NCBI GenBank assembly: GCA_947095585.1 | Contig: OX352762.1 | Coordinates: forward strand, 113,800,930 to 113,864,929 | Direction of reading: 5' to 3' | DNA: 64,000 nt | Source: Nephrocerus scutellatus | Lineage: Eukaryota > Arthropoda > Insecta > Diptera > Pipunculidae | Shown: positions 28,101 to 35,289 of the stretch, one piece after another | How positions within the stretch are numbered: the first letter of the stretch is position 1 | How the letters are laid out: each line of letters begins with the position of its first letter | Program-made: the position numbers and the translations under genes | The notes under the pieces: model-generated | Databases searched by the model: none | What the model saw: only the letters and a program-made list of their open reading frames with translations | Told to the model about the DNA's origin: nothing

Positions 28101-31100
28101 CAAAGAAAGAAAGGAAATTGGTCAAAAGCATAGAGGAGACTAGCCATTGCATTGCTTACCGACAACGTCCACAGTGCTCTTGATCTTTTGGCCACCAGCT
28201 AAGATGACAGTTGCCTGGATTTTCGCTTTGCCCGGATTAAGCGCTTTAATGCGAACTGTAATAAGATCTTGTTCGCTGTATTCAATTCCTGTAGAGTTAG
28301 AGGAGAGATTTTAGCTTTTTGTTTGTTTGTCGAGTGACTAGAGAGTAAATTTTTGTTAGTTCCGTATCTGTTCTTAAAGTGAAGCTCGACGCTTTAAGAT
28401 CATCGGAGAACTTTATCAATTTGTTCTACGGACAGTTTGTGAGCGTTGATCAATTGTTGCACGATGACGCTGTATCTTAATGTCCGCCAGCAAGTAATGA
28501 TAATTAACCTGTACTTACCAGCATCAGCCAACAGACTGTAAATATCGACAACGTCTGGTTGATTTGTTGACCAAACTACGCGCATATTCTCCAGCGTGCC
28601 AAGGACCATTGGCGATAGATCGGGAACGCCTACAATACATTTTCATTTAGAATTTTTGCATTTTCGTTTTTAATCAGCCACCCACCCCAAACAGATGCCG
28701 GCATAACGGCTCCACTCTTAATGCGGACTAGAGGAGTTTTAATCTGTATACTAGTCAACGGAATAACACGAATATCAATTGTATCCTCTGAGAGAACAAT
28801 CTGTTTGCCATTTCCCGAATTGACACTAACGCATTTGCCAGTGATTTTCGTCTCCCCCAGCTTTCTGGCGACTACAATTGCCGACTCCATTGCTGCATTG
28901 AAACAGACAGTTAGCTTTTTTTCAACTTCATTTATCCAACTTACAAATAACTTTTTGGTCGTGAACAGAGTAAATAATGTTCACGTCCGGATGTGGACCA
29001 CCTTGGTAATAAATCTGCACACTTGATCCGATGATGAGCGTCGAGTTTCGAGGATAAAGTCGCAGGGGTGGGAATACCTGTGGAAATGTTAGGAGGAATC
29101 ATTGAAGTTTCTTGTACCGGGGACAACTCACTTGTATGGTTAATGGCTCACTGGAGACCATTGTATCGCCGCTTCCTGAACTAAATACAATTTTCGTTTC
29201 ACCAAGGTTGTTACCCGTCACAATATACCTGAGCAAAAGTTCGACTGTTGAGTTGTTGTGCAAATATTTTTGTTTTACTTGAGCGTCCTACCTTAGTTCT
29301 CCCACATCTAGATCGAATTGATCTCCCAACTTTACACTGAGAATATCCGGATTCAAGATATCTTCAGTAAGATCGTAGATTTGCAAATTGTACAGATCAA
29401 TGTTGAGAGGATTGTCATTCGAGTCGAACAGCTTGACACTTGCTTCGATGGATTTTGTTCGTTCGACACGATCAGACACTTGAACGCGAACCGAACCAAT
29501 CGAGACAACAGAAACGGACAAGTGAGCTGGATCAGTCATCAAGCAACGATCCATTAATTCAACACGAACCTAAAAGGAGTCAGAGAGGTTTGCAATGCAA
29601 GGTAAACATCTGAATATTTTACTGGCTTACATTTCCGATGCGAAGTGGCGTAATAAGCAGCTCTCTCTGCTTTGCATCATACTCTACAGAAACAATTCCA
29701 GACTCTGACAGTTGAAATTCATAGAAACCACTACCCTGCGCAATGGGCACACGCTGACGACGATTTTTCGCCAGAAATATACTAATGTGCTCCATGGGGA
29801 AGAGTGTGCTGTTTACAGCCATAAAGCTGATTTCATTCTCGATGATAGGAGTGACCAATTCGCCCGTTTTTACCTGGAAATAAAAAGTTATAGATTGAGA
29901 TTGAATCAAACGATTAATGTCCACCAACCGACCTACCTTTTTGATTCCAAAATGTGGCACCTCCGCTGTAATTCCATGCTTTGACAGCACCTTCGAGTCA
30001 TATCGCTTTACAGTTCCTTTGATTTTGAAATTATTGGCAACATCGGAAATGGTTGTTGTCAAAATATCTTTGCCAGGAATGCGTACACCTCCGACAATCT
30101 CCTCGTCAGATTCACGGTAATAGGAGACATCTTTGTGATATTTCTCCGAGCCTTGCGCAAAGTCCCAATCAATAACCAACGAGGAAATATTCATTAGTTT
30201 TCGATTTTTGGCATCCTGCACTTCAATTTCAATTTCGAACTTATCATCGCGTTCCTTGAGATGCATCAGTGAGCTCTTCATCTCCATTGGACAGCTCTGG
30301 CGAAGCTTTTCGGTGGCATACAAATTCAGGAAACGTGGCTTTACACAGTATATCGATGTCACATAGTTCGACACATACGGCTGAAAGTATTTGCTAGCCA
30401 GAGTATTGAAGACATCAAAGGTGAATGCGGTTTGGCCGACTTTGCGGCACATCACAGTAAACGCGTACATCGATTTCTGTGATTCGAATTCAATATCGGA
30501 AACACTGGCGACTGTATTGTCATATTTCTTATTCTTTGTCAGTTCCGCCTCTAGGGTGAATATTTTTTGTGGGCCATTTGTGTAGATGACATTGCGGGAA
30601 GCTCCGATCGGCAGGATAATCTCATTTTCAATTGGATTGAGAATGCTCAGCTTCTCGAAAACGGTTAGCGTTACTTCGTCTTTAAGCAGTTTGTCCATAA
30701 ACTTATACGAAAGACGCAAGTTAGTCGTTCCTATGGCTGTGCTGCGTAGGTAAATGATATGACATGCTCCCGGCGCCGCCTGCTCTGGGGCATCACGCTG
30801 AATAGGATCTAACTGGAAGATTTGAGTAGAGAACTCGAAATCAAAGTTGAGGTTATCGCATTTTGTGAATGGCTGAAGGCTGTCGTTCACAAAGGCATAG
30901 AGGGCGACATGCAATTTAACGTAGTCCTTGAGTGAGGTTTCGAAATTGTATTGGACAATCTGCAGTTTGATCGGAGGTAGGAAGAACACTTCTGCTTGTC
31001 GAAAGATCTTGGTGTTGCGCGTGAGTGCAACTTTAATGATAGCGTGGCTGGTGAGCATAGCTCTGCTTCGCTCATCAAAGGTTTCAGCAAGCATTTTATG

Positions 31101-32830
31101 ATCGACATCTATTCGTGTAGTAGCCAAACCGTTTTGATTTATTTGCAAACTTGTAGGATTTTGAGTGAACCACATGTATGAGCCATCTCCGCCAGTTGCA
31201 CGAAATTGAATCTTTTGAACTTTCGGAGCATTAGGATCGAAGGGCAGAATGACTTTCGACGGGGCAAGCAGAAGTTCCTTGAACACTTGCAGCTCAGCCT
31301 TGGCAGTTAGCTGGAAAGAGAAATTTCGTCACATTAATATGTGATTATGGAAATGCAAAAGAATTCTACCTTCCCGAAAGATCCGACAACTGGACTAACT
31401 CCTTCTTGAACTGCCTCACCATATATGTGGCTGTTATTTTTAGTTTTCTTCACTACATAGAATATCGTTTCGTCCAATTCAGAAGACATCGAGTAGTGCG
31501 GTCCTAGGGTAATTTTCTGATCATCACTGAAAATGGTGTTGGGTGGTGATTAATTAGCGATCGGGCAACAACAACTTTACCTTGTAAACAAATCGATAGC
31601 TATTTCGTGCTTCTCTCCTTCGACTGTGACCCAATTATTGTGCGGCAGAAGGCTAATAGCGAGTTTTGTCGGACTGCTGACGGTAAGTGTTGCCCGTGGA
31701 ACTGGCGAATTTTGTGCATTGCTATCTGAGGTAAATCCTCCCTCTGATGGGACGTTGCGATCACGCAACACAACTGATGTACGACCAAGTTTCAAGCCAG
31801 TTGCACTGCTCCGCGTAATCGATGCCACACTTTCGTCTTCGATTTGAAAGAAATACTGATGGTTGAGGGAGATTTCCTGCATTTTTCCCTGCTTCAGTTG
31901 GAATATACGGAACTTGACTGTGTCGCCGGCCATAATGTGCACATCGGATGGGTCAAGAATAATGTTGGCCAAAACATTAATAAACACTTCATTGATGGGA
32001 ACGTCTTTATACTCTGGATATGGAATGCTAACTGTGACCTGGAATAAGAGACATGTAATTCTAGTATACTGTTGATAAGCACTCATTATCCGCCGGTTAC
32101 CTTTGCCGCTCCAGTGTTAATACCCTCCAGCAGGACCATGTAACCCTTTATGCGCAGCGCCTCGAATTTTTCCAATGAGGCCGGTACGTCATGGTAGCTA
32201 CTTTCAGTGAACGTAAGAAAACGCAAAGCAGGAAGAAAATCCTTCTCCATGCTGCCGTCTTGTTGCATAGACGATATCGACCAATGAAACTCTATGCCCT
32301 CCAGAGTGGTGAAGGCATTGCCTTGCGAATCTTGTGCACGAAGTTCAAATGTTTCTGGTGCCTCTTCCAGGTACAATTCTCTGGTTGTGGTCAACACGCT
32401 CAATTGATCTATAACATCAAGAATCACATCGCCACGGAGCACCTCGCCAGTGGCCATATCTTCGGCCAAGACAATAGCGGTGTTTCGGCGTCGTTCGCGT
32501 GATAGCACCGTGACAACAGCTTTCGATGAACACTCATTCTCCGTGTCTTCGTATAGTGGTGTTATTAGGATTAAATCCTGGCGGGATGACATCCTGCAAA
32601 AAAAAAATATTCGATTGCCATTGCCCGGTGAACATCGTCGGCAACAGAAGTTGAGGTTATGTTAGTTACCATTTGAAGCATCCCTTCTCAATCACTTCGA
32701 GGGTAAAATTAATTGATATTTTATTAAAAATCGGTAACAAAACACGCGGATAGTTTAACTTTGTTGCTTCTGAATTTAGGTAAACAAACGCCAATACAAA
32801 AACAGTTAAAATTACTTGAAATTTTCCCAT
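1013..32830 (-). CDS. Gp210: Nuclear pore membrane glycoprotein gp210 (partial at C-terminus)
   Basis: Type I membrane nucleoporin of the nuclear envelope pore; the family has a signal peptide, a very long lumenal region of Ig-like/BIG2-type repeats, one transmembrane helix and a short cytoplasmic tail. I joined 21 exons, all with GT-AG borders and consistent phase: 32830-32670, 32593-32101, 32038-31581, 31526-31370, 31310-29937, 29873-29631, 29569-29292, 29228-29132, 29077-28945, 28892-28686, 28629-28519, 28288-28160, 28092-27893, 27704-27438, 22633-22508, 22108-22003, 14381-14266, 14189-14091, 13989-13753, 13660-13514, 1165-1013. They total 5292 nt, 1764 codons. Recognition rests on the N-terminus (PRVLLP, INFTLE), the [17 protein letters not shown] segment, FSVGDIICF and the later ID.FTG segment. 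Family members are about 1870-1900 residues, so only the membrane and tail exons are missing beyond the left edge. The large introns carry transposons. Family assignment is from memory of the vertebrate and fly proteins. Confidence 0.95.
1310..1580 (-). mobile_element. LINE group C fragment, C-terminal end of ORF2
   Basis: The minus-strand frame contains [20 protein letters not shown] followed by a HSKHNLKR tail, the typical closing segment of CR1/Jockey-like ORF2 proteins. The same motif occurs in the better copy at 24.9 kb ([16 protein letters not shown]). Only about 90 codons survive. Confidence 0.65.
1560..1860 (+). mobile_element. LINE group B fragment (RNase H start), degraded
   Basis: The plus-strand frame reads [14 protein letters not shown], the conserved FQAE..AI core of LINE-encoded RNase H, then degenerates. 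It abuts the minus-strand LINE fragment on its left and the dispersed repeat beginning at 1862 on its right. Confidence 0.45.
1862..2165 (+). repeat. Dispersed ~300 bp repeat, copy 1
   Basis: Clear homology, base by base, with 44211-44508: shared blocks include ATCTCTAAGTACCAGT, TTTATTTATCTTCCGTGG and CATCCGGGACAGATG. It follows RNase H debris here, so it may be the 3' untranslated part of LINE group B. Confidence 0.7.
2265..2685 (+). mobile_element. LINE group B RNase H C-terminal fragment
   Basis: The frame reads [20 protein letters not shown] then a [11 protein letters not shown] segment: the GH.GI.GNE.AD motif of LINE RNase H. About 47 bp (GAAACTCCGCTTGTAG through GGTACCGCA) occur twice, at 2349-2395 and 2478-2524, an internal duplication. 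A LINE-type [19 protein letters not shown] tract follows. Confidence 0.7.
2688..2945 (-). mobile_element. LINE reverse transcriptase fragment (inverted relative to neighbour)
   Basis: The minus-strand frame reads [30 protein letters not shown] and [15 protein letters not shown] motifs with QHAY..GKS and FLDIEGAF, typical of RNase H-bearing LINEs. It stops at the junction with the plus-strand RNase H piece, so the two halves of such an element are now head-on. Confidence 0.75.
2946..4640. other. gp210 intron sequence, nothing recognised
   Basis: AT-rich intron with only short, uninformative open frames. A brief (AAC)n run lies at 4545-4565. I found no coding, RNA or repeat signal that recurs elsewhere in the window. 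Confidence 0.4.
4640..6730 (+). repeat. Repeat family D, copy 1 (LTR-like features)
   Basis: Shares with 9290-10640 a leader tract (GGTACAAccTgTAtCAACTATTgTGGCC at about 4853), AAC-rich stretches, and a distal part in which a GTATAAAAGGC box (~6546) precedes tandem copies of a TGGTTTAAGAGYGAAGTcCTTGCC motif (6574, 6611 partial, 6672). The TATA box plus repeated leader suggests an LTR or other retroelement promoter. No protein domain was identified in 5612-5990 and the family is unassigned. Confidence 0.4.
6780..7500 (+). mobile_element. LINE group B fragment: ORF1 end and ORF2 linker
   Basis: The first frame (6830-7200) reads [20 protein letters not shown] and then [19 protein letters not shown], resembling the C-terminal domain (DUF4780-type) of insect LINE ORF1 proteins. 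The second (7240-7496) reads [16 protein letters not shown] and [20 protein letters not shown], the linker between endonuclease and RT in RNase H-bearing LINEs. The endonuclease between them is missing. Assignments are from family memory. Confidence 0.65.
7501..9289. other. gp210 intron sequence, nothing recognised
   Basis: About 1.8 kb of moderately AT-rich sequence with short open frames lacking family resemblance. There is an A run at 9171-9184. No repeat shared within the window was noticed. Confidence 0.4.
9290..10645 (+). repeat. Repeat family D, copy 2, with two ~160 bp tandem units
   Basis: The leader tract at about 9540 (GGTACAAATTATACCAACTATTTTGGCC) matches copy 1. Near the distal end a GCATAAAAC box (10248) is followed by two tandem units starting ACTTAGTGGTTCAAGAGCGATAGCC at about 10302 and 10458, each ending CAGCTTCACGCTCGTATTTATTTT. 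The same TTCAAGAG/TTTAAGAG..CTTGCC motif occurs in copy 1. Confidence 0.5.
10750..12010 (-). mobile_element. LINE group B fragment: RT to RNase H, minus strand
   Basis: Read from right to left: a [13 protein letters not shown] tract (RT catalytic YADD) at about 11925-11865, then [20 protein letters not shown] and [11 protein letters not shown] (11797-11513), the RT thumb segment, then at about 11120-11020 an RNase H remnant ([20 protein letters not shown]). Several frameshifts and a stop in the RNase H make it inactive. Confidence 0.7.
12020..12450 (-). mobile_element. LINE group C 3' end fragment
   Basis: Aligns with the 3' end of the longer copy at 57050-57330: shared blocks CCAAGGGA.GACTCC, ATGTGATTTACAATATATCACATTCC and ACGTTTGTAGCCGGTTTCAAT, and AAAGCAATACG.AAAA. 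The minus-strand orientation follows from that copy. Confidence 0.65.
12490..13010 (-). mobile_element. LINE group A fragment, heavily decayed
   Basis: The minus-strand frame reads [20 protein letters not shown] and ..KPNKASF, matching QSLNYLGSTVIADNSMEPE and LLKANKVYYSL of the group A copy at 47.5 kb. At 12900-13000 the CTATAAACAGATGGCGTAATGAATTTCGAAAC tract parallels 20055-20100 of another copy, so order is rearranged. Confidence 0.55.
13514..14381 (-). CDS. Gp210: gp210 exons 17-20
   Basis: Four closely spaced exons (14381-14266, 14189-14091, 13989-13753, 13660-13514) encoding [18 protein letters not shown], then the [39 protein letters not shown] and [10 protein letters not shown] segments and finally LQKVE before the donor at 13513. 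The pair of Cys-containing segments and the NHLQVDKF motif match the membrane-proximal third of gp210. All borders are GT-AG and the phases close without gaps. The following intron is 12.3 kb and is almost entirely repeats. Confidence 0.92.
14500..15540. other. gp210 intron sequence, nothing recognised
   Basis: Intron immediately upstream of exon 17 on the coding strand. Short frames without similarity and no recurrent repeat noticed. Confidence 0.4.
15595..15745 (+). repeat. Degenerate heptamer tandem array (GTATGGT)n
   Basis: More than a dozen 7-bp units drift from GTATGGT through TATATGG, CTATGGT and TTATGGT to TTTAAGG across about 150 bp. This is a simple tandem repeat with a gradient of variants. 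Confidence 0.85.
15750..16690 (-). mobile_element. LINE fragment with YADD reverse transcriptase, minus strand
   Basis: Near 16275-16235 the minus strand reads [14 protein letters not shown], the RT catalytic motif, preceded by [19 protein letters not shown]. At 15941-15747 there is a degraded RTE-type C-terminal tract ([14 protein letters not shown]). Many stops. It seems distinct from groups A-C but the clade is uncertain. Confidence 0.6.
16700..17205 (-). mobile_element. LINE group B fragment, RT thumb region, minus strand
   Basis: The frame contains [20 protein letters not shown] then SRLLWNEYL (17120-17030) and downstream [10 protein letters not shown] (about 16880). KYLG(L/V)I(F/L)DS(R/K)L.W is the hallmark of Jockey/LOA/R1-type ORF2 after the catalytic core. 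Two frames indicate a frameshift near 16980. Confidence 0.7.
17214..17608 (+). repeat. ~380 bp dispersed repeat, copy 1 (possible solo LTR)
   Basis: Near-identical to 19250-19609 apart from small indels: shared TAATTTACCCTCTTA start, GACGGGACAGACCAGACATTTGATAGAAGG, CCGCATAAATAA (TATA-like) and a common end AAAGTGATTGCAGACT. A TG start and CA near the end would fit an LTR, but no clean target duplication was found. Confidence 0.6.
17610..18990. other. gp210 intron sequence, nothing recognised
   Basis: About 1.4 kb with uninformative short frames. A GGAAGGAAGGAAGGAA tract lies near 18229-18246. Confidence 0.4.
19016..21270 (-). mobile_element. LINE group A, longest copy(ies), minus strand
   Basis: Read leftward from 21270: an endonuclease C-terminal remnant ([13 protein letters not shown] near 20925), RT motifs [20 protein letters not shown] and [20 protein letters not shown] (20291-20055), [14 protein letters not shown] and [14 protein letters not shown] (20004-19684; YADY replaces the catalytic YADD), then the 3' end with tail CCAAATATGATGATG at 19030-19016. 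A ~97 bp stretch appears twice (19117-19213 and 19619-19716), flanking the 380 bp repeat, so this is either a duplication or two truncated copies side by side. Inactive. Confidence 0.8.
19250..19609 (+). repeat. ~380 bp dispersed repeat, copy 2, between duplicated LINE A segments
   Basis: Second copy of the repeat at 17214, same orientation, sitting exactly between the two copies of the ~97 bp LINE A segment. Compared with copy 1 it has GCACCGAGCACC in place of a longer spacer and an extra AAAGG before TTTTACCGAAAAATCG. Confidence 0.65.
21290..21990. other. gp210 intron sequence, nothing recognised
   Basis: AT-rich intron between LINE A and exon 16. No open frame of interest and no shared repeat noticed. 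Confidence 0.4.
22003..22108 (-). CDS. Gp210: gp210 exon 16
   Basis: A 106-nt exon encoding [15 protein letters not shown] followed by a [15 protein letters not shown] segment, a well-conserved gp210 region (GD..CF then W.S....I..ID..TG). It enters in phase 0 after exon 15 and leaves with one base, matching exon 17, which opens with GA to make Gly. The next exon is 7.6 kb away across a transposon-laden intron. Confidence 0.9.
22508..22633 (-). CDS. Gp210: gp210 exon 15
   Basis: Forty-two codons beginning [17 protein letters not shown] and ending KHIFPTK, phase 0 on both sides. The acceptor is unusual: on the coding strand a run of about 14 C follows a CT repeat directly before GTACAG, so the polypyrimidine tract is a homopolymer. 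The donor is AAG|GTAAG. The YIKLSVAES stretch resembles the family segment just before the conserved GD..CF region, and position in the chain supports the call. Confidence 0.88.
22990..25085 (+). mobile_element. LINE group C, long decayed copy with poly(A)
   Basis: The plus-strand RT region is broken over several frames: [19 protein letters not shown] (23401), [20 protein letters not shown] (23730), [20 protein letters not shown] and [10 protein letters not shown] (24069-24185, intact FADD), [16 protein letters not shown] (24291), [16 protein letters not shown] (24882), then A16 at about 25069-25085. A stop precedes MQVVLDG at 24013 and others follow. A SINE interrupts it at 23591-23742. It lies antisense in gp210 intron 14. 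Confidence 0.85.
23591..23742 (+). mobile_element. tRNA-derived SINE, copy 1 (3' truncated)
   Basis: Begins TGGGCGCCGTGGCTCAG (A box TGGCTCAG) and contains GTGGTTCGAATCTCAG (B box), then CAACACCAAAAGTATTTTTCA-like body to GGAAAGCTGATCAAT. The 3' half present in other copies is missing. It replaces about 17 codons of the host LINE RT between LSLCS and NRKLMQ. Confidence 0.85.
25095..25373 (+). mobile_element. LINE group B RNase H, left part
   Basis: Reads DSIPERDMF, then [16 protein letters not shown] and [13 protein letters not shown]: the N-terminal half of a LINE RNase H (TDGSK-type motif changed to TYGSN). It is interrupted at about 25374 by mariner-type sequence and resumes at 26366. Confidence 0.75.
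25374..26365 (+). mobile_element. Tc1/mariner-type transposon, 5'-truncated, inside LINE RNase H
   Basis: Transposase segments in several frames: [20 protein letters not shown] (HTH region), [20 protein letters not shown] (first catalytic Asp region), [17 protein letters not shown], then after frameshifts [20 protein letters not shown] and [15 protein letters not shown]. The right end finishes TTTCGACACCCTTTAT at ~26362, a TIR-like end; the N-terminal part and left TIR are missing. It belongs to the family with the DEAHF...PLDF.LWG pattern. Inactive. Confidence 0.85.
26366..27110 (+). mobile_element. LINE group B RNase H, right part and 3' region
   Basis: Resumes with [20 protein letters not shown], then [20 protein letters not shown] and [19 protein letters not shown]: the SDSQAA and GH.G..GNE.AD blocks of RNase H (GH changed to GN). 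A LINE-type [13 protein letters not shown] tract follows. Together with 25095-25373 it is one RNase H domain split by the mariner-type element. Confidence 0.75.
27111..27430. other. gp210 intron sequence next to exon 14
   Basis: Degraded continuation of LINE 3' sequence into unique intron; nothing further recognised. Confidence 0.35.
27438..32830 (-). CDS. Gp210: gp210 exons 1-14: signal peptide and N-terminal lumenal region
   Basis: Compact exon cluster with introns of roughly 55-400 bp. Exon 1 starts at ATG 32830 with [20 protein letters not shown], a clear signal peptide (basic start, hydrophobic core), and ends in the first codon bases of a Trp (TG) before GT at 32669. Exon 2 resumes with G at 32593 to complete that Trp and continues [17 protein letters not shown]. 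The largest exon is 31310-29937 (458 codons). A 63-nt intron at 29936-29874 has no stop in frame, so a naive ORF reads through it; its GTAGGT donor and TTTATTTCCAG acceptor argue it is spliced. Exon 14 ends GNNLTVA at 27438 before a 4.8 kb transposon-filled intron. Start choice: no upstream in-frame ATG is needed and the signal peptide fits the family. Confidence 0.93.
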
Positions 32831-33122
32831 GGCGGGAACTTATTATGCATCAAGCTCAAGAGACCACACGGAAATATGCAGAAGTAGAAGCAAATAGAAA
32901 AAACAAAATGCCATACGATTTTGACGCAAATACGCAAGAAAGTCACCGGGACAGTGACAGCTGCTAATGATGCTTTCGCTAATCAGCAAGGAAAGGAGAA
33001 ACTTGAATAAGATCAAAGAAAAAAAAAGAAAAATAGTGATGCCAAATCCTTATGAAAACAATCAGAAGTTTATTAGAAGACATTGAGTTATGGAATTATC
33101 GAGTGGAGAACTTATAATATCC

Positions 33123-33255
33123 GTATTTAATTTGCCGAGGAACAACAACAATTGCACTGTCGAATTCCTTCTTTGGAATTGTGAAAACCTGCTGTTTGGC
33201 TGGTTTTGGCTGGTTTTGACATTCGAATTCCGAACTCGCTCGGCAAATAAAATGC
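33123..33255 (-). mobile_element. Palindromic MITE-like element, copy 1
   Basis: Ends are inverted: GTATTTAATTTGCCGAGGAA on the left and CTCGGCAAATAAAATGC on the right. The interior (AACAACAACAATTGCACT, AATTCCTTCTTTGGAAT, CTGCTGTTTGGCTGGTTTT) matches the reverse complement of 34814-34946. No coding capacity. It lies just left of the AGGF1 pseudo-exon. Confidence 0.75.
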
Positions 33256-33279
33256 AGCTAATGTTATATTGTAAATTAT

Positions 33280-33504
33280 TAATACAAAACGGAAAAATTT
33301 GAATGGAAAATCTGCAGATATTGTGAATAATAAAATATTCCTAGAACCTTCGACTAGAACATCTGCATTAACATCGAAGTCCGGGATGAAAAAACAAAAG
33401 AAATTTAATTTAAAAAATAATCTTTGCGATTAGAGCGTAAAAGCGATTTTTTGAAATATTGAAAATCTTCACAAGTCCCATAAAAACAAAGAAAAGAAAA
33501 CATT
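33280..33504 (+). pseudogene. Decayed duplicate of AGGF1-like exon 1
   Basis: Aligns with 35270-35505 over about 225 bp, including the 5' leader (TTAATACAAAA.GAAAAAT) and the coding block for EPSTRTS and KSG.KKQKKFNL. Damage: the start ATG has become TTG (33299), six bases are missing near the start, and a TAG stop replaces the Tyr-Ser region. Homology ends abruptly at ~33504, exactly where a TIR-element end begins. It lies about 2 kb upstream of the live exon and on the same strand, so this is a local duplication, not a retrocopy of a spliced mRNA (only exon 1 and its leader are present). Confidence 0.85.
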
Positions 33505-33700
33505 TTTAAATTCTCTATATTAACTTTGCGTGCCGTGTGTTTGTTTTTCGTCTGTTTTTATTAAAACTTTGCATACATGTGTATGTATATCCGGTGACAA
33601 CATTTCTATTAAAATTTAGAATAATCGGGCTTCGGGGTCAGGGCTCCCATACAATTTTTTTTAATACTAAGTGTCTACACAATTACACACTCTACATTAT
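33502..33700 (+). mobile_element. TIR-satellite element fragment (left end plus one unit)
   Basis: TTTTTAAATTCTCTATATTAAC at 33503-33524 is identical to the terminus of the 44.58 kb element, followed after a gap by one satellite-like unit (TAATCGGGCTTCGGGGTCAGG.CTCCCATACAATTTTTTTT at 33622-33660). Its start coincides with the break in the AGGF1 pseudo-exon. Confidence 0.65.
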
Positions 33701-34107
33701 TATAAAAACAGTATATATTTAAATGGATCACAGATTAAAAGTACAAATTAAGGAAGAAAGGTGTAGAATTTATTTAGTCAGCGCAAATATTCAAATTGGG
33801 GACTATTTTGAACCAAACAATTTTTCTGTTAACTGCTAATGCGCAATACAAAACTACTGTGGGAATGTGTGTTCGCTGAGGCTGCAGTCAGTCAAAAGTA
33901 TTTTCTATGCTAACACACTAGGATATTGCCTACATTCGAGGGTAGGTTATAGCGTAGGAACAGTCACTTTCGTCTATGTTCGTGTGAAAAATAGATATCG
34001 TCTGCATTAGCAAACAGTTTCTGACTTTGACAGATAATATTAAACCAATAGTTGTATTATGTACATTCAGAACTTGTATAATTATGGAAGTGAGATACCT
34101 ACATATA

Positions 34108-34381
34108 ATAGTAATAATATTTGGTGCGACAGACCGTTGCGGTCCAAGGCCTAGCTTCTCGCGACCATTTCTCGTGTGAATGTATATTTTTGGACACAAA
34201 TGACACAAATTTAAGGCCGGATCCGTACGGCGAATTGAGAAGCTTTCCGTGACAAGTCCTTACTCTCGTAACGTTTGTCACCCAATCGCGAGAGGTGGAA
34301 AATACTTTTGGTGTTACTGGGTTTCAAACCACGAGCCCCTGCTCAATAGCCATGCACTTTTCCACTGAGCCACGGCGCCCA
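34108..34381 (-). mobile_element. tRNA-derived SINE, copy 2 (near full length)
   Basis: On the minus strand: GGGCGCCGTGGCTCAGTGG (A box), GTGGTTTGAAACCCAG (B box degraded from GGTTCGAATCC), body to CGCACCAAATATTATTACTATTA tail at 34108. About 275 bp; similar throughout to copies at 50.44 and 59.14 kb. Confidence 0.88.
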
Positions 34382-34813
34382 TATCAAAATGTAGGCCTTA
34401 ATGTACTGGATATACCCAATAATCCTAAAACTGTTATGCGGAAATTTCTTTTGTGGTTTTTTTTCTTCTAATATAATGCTACATGTTGCAATATAATGTA
34501 TCCTTATATTTGCTTCTTTTTTATATTGAACATAAATCATAGAGAAATATAGTTATTTTACTTTTAAGAATCTTCTAAATGGAATGATATATATACATAC
34601 ATAGCGTTATTGTTGTAAATCGGCAAAAGAATTAAGCTCGTGGATTCATTAAAACTACAAAAATTAATTATATTTTTATATTATTTTTTATATTAATGAT
34701 TGGAGCAATGAATTTAAACGAATATACAAACAGTTTTAAGCTTAGATTTATTTTTTAGACGTTGTGTTTAGTGACAAATTTCTTGTGTGTCATTTTACCT
34801 TCATAATAATAGG

Positions 34814-34946
34814 CGTATTTTATTTTCCGAGGAATAAGGAATTAGAATTTGAAAACCAGCAAAACAGCAGATTTCCTTATTCCAAAGAAGGAATAAGATA
34901 AGTGCAATTGTTGTTGTAATTCCTTATTCCTCGGCATATAAAATAC
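34814..34946 (+). mobile_element. Palindromic MITE-like element, copy 2
   Basis: Inverted ends GTATTTTATTTTCCGAGGAATAAGGAATT and AATTCCTTATTCCTCGGCATATAAAATAC, about 30 bp each with few mismatches. The interior reverse-complements copy 1 at 33123. Total about 133 bp, no ORF. Confidence 0.8.
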
Positions 34947-34949
34947 TGC

Positions 34950-35289
34950 TATTGCATTTTAACATTTACCGCAAGAAATAAGTTAAGTATGCCTGTGTGT
35001 CAAGGGTATTGCTCTACTTTTACAATCTTCAATATATATACAAACGAGGTTGTAATTTTTGCATTGTAGTTTGTTGTAATAAAATGCTGGCAACGCTGGT
35101 ATTCCTAGAGTGGGAAAAAATTGACAATTGATTGCGGCGTAAGTGTTTTTTTTTTTTGCTTATTGCTGAAGCTGTCACATATCACATTAAAAATATGGAA
35201 TAACCTCCTTTGGTCCTTTGGATTTTTAGAATCAAATTGTTCCAATTGTAAAATTTTTCTATCAATTTCTTAATACAAAATAGAAAAAT
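34950..35289. other. AGGF1-like 5' flank
   Basis: Upstream of the AGGF1-like start codon. The last ~40 bp recur upstream of the pseudo-exon. No convincing TATA or initiator could be chosen. Confidence 0.3.

Noticed and set aside
29619..31286. A single 555-codon reading frame in gp210
   Set aside because: It reads through the 63-nt GT-AG intron at 29874-29936; I split it into two exons.
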